Below are positions 6,441-6,443 of a stretch of DNA of 6,443 bases, in pieces. The notes below the pieces were generated by a model. It did no database searches and was not told where the DNA came from. It saw only the letters and a list, made by a program, of their open reading frames with translations. Within the stretch, counting starts at the first letter, position 1; the number at the start of each line of letters is the position of its first letter. The position numbers were made by a program, and so were the translations under genes. The stretch comes from Oxalobacteraceae bacterium (GTDB taxonomy: Bacteria > Pseudomonadota > Gammaproteobacteria > Burkholderiales > Burkholderiaceae_D), in NCBI GenBank assembly GCA_947453015.1, contig CANGFL010000078.1:1-6443 (forward strand), read 5' to 3'.

Positions 6441-6443
6441 CGC
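6437..6443 (+). CDS. Start of the next gene, probably the arginyl-tRNA-protein transferase-type Bpt (fragment of 7 bases)
   Basis: An ATG overlaps the aat stop as ATGA and the next codon is ACG (Thr); the window then ends. In many proteobacteria aat is followed by bpt (aspartate/glutamate leucyltransferase), whose product often begins Met-Thr. The identification rests on gene order alone. No Shine-Dalgarno sequence is obvious, so translational coupling to aat is likely. Confidence 0.35.

Overview
The window looks like ordinary core chromosome of a betaproteobacterium, probably Burkholderiales, with roughly 50% GC by eye. RimP, ScpB, RluB, Aat and the NUDIX protein all read like betaproteobacterial versions, judged from memory rather than a search. 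The order scpB-rluB-rimP-nusA, and aat followed by a start codon where bpt is expected, also fit that group. I see no mobile element, CRISPR array or phage gene, and no convincing new multi-gene system. The unusual content lies in the regulatory DNA between genes.

Layout. The minus-strand block (positions 1-3527, transcribed right to left) starts with an initiator tRNA-fMet that has its own promoter and intrinsic terminator. A 403-bp non-coding stretch follows and contains a strong sigma70-type promoter for scpB. scpB (chromosome condensation) and rluB (23S rRNA pseudouridine synthase) overlap. Next comes a 190-bp gap holding a second promoter, a foldable leader and a strong intrinsic terminator placed directly before rimP. 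rimP (30S maturation) overlaps nusA (transcription elongation and termination), which leaves the window after about 21 codons. tRNA-fMet, rimP and nusA, together with rluB, form a translation and ribosome-assembly neighbourhood.

The right half (3662-6443) holds a zinc-ribbon NUDIX hydrolase on the plus strand, convergent with an Amt-family ammonium transporter on the minus strand. The transporter is divergent from aat, the leucyl/phenylalanyl-tRNA-protein transferase of the N-end rule pathway. aat overlaps a following start codon that is probably bpt. The amtB-aat spacer carries a near-consensus sigma54 promoter and a GCAC-N7-GTGC palindrome typical of NtrC, so amtB is very likely induced under nitrogen limitation.

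Most notable observations: a promoter/leader/terminator cassette that could act as an attenuator of rimP-nusA (possibly sensing NusA itself) or as a small RNA; a probable TTG start for rimP; a long structured leader before scpB; and an NtrC-like site that also overlaps a possible aat promoter.
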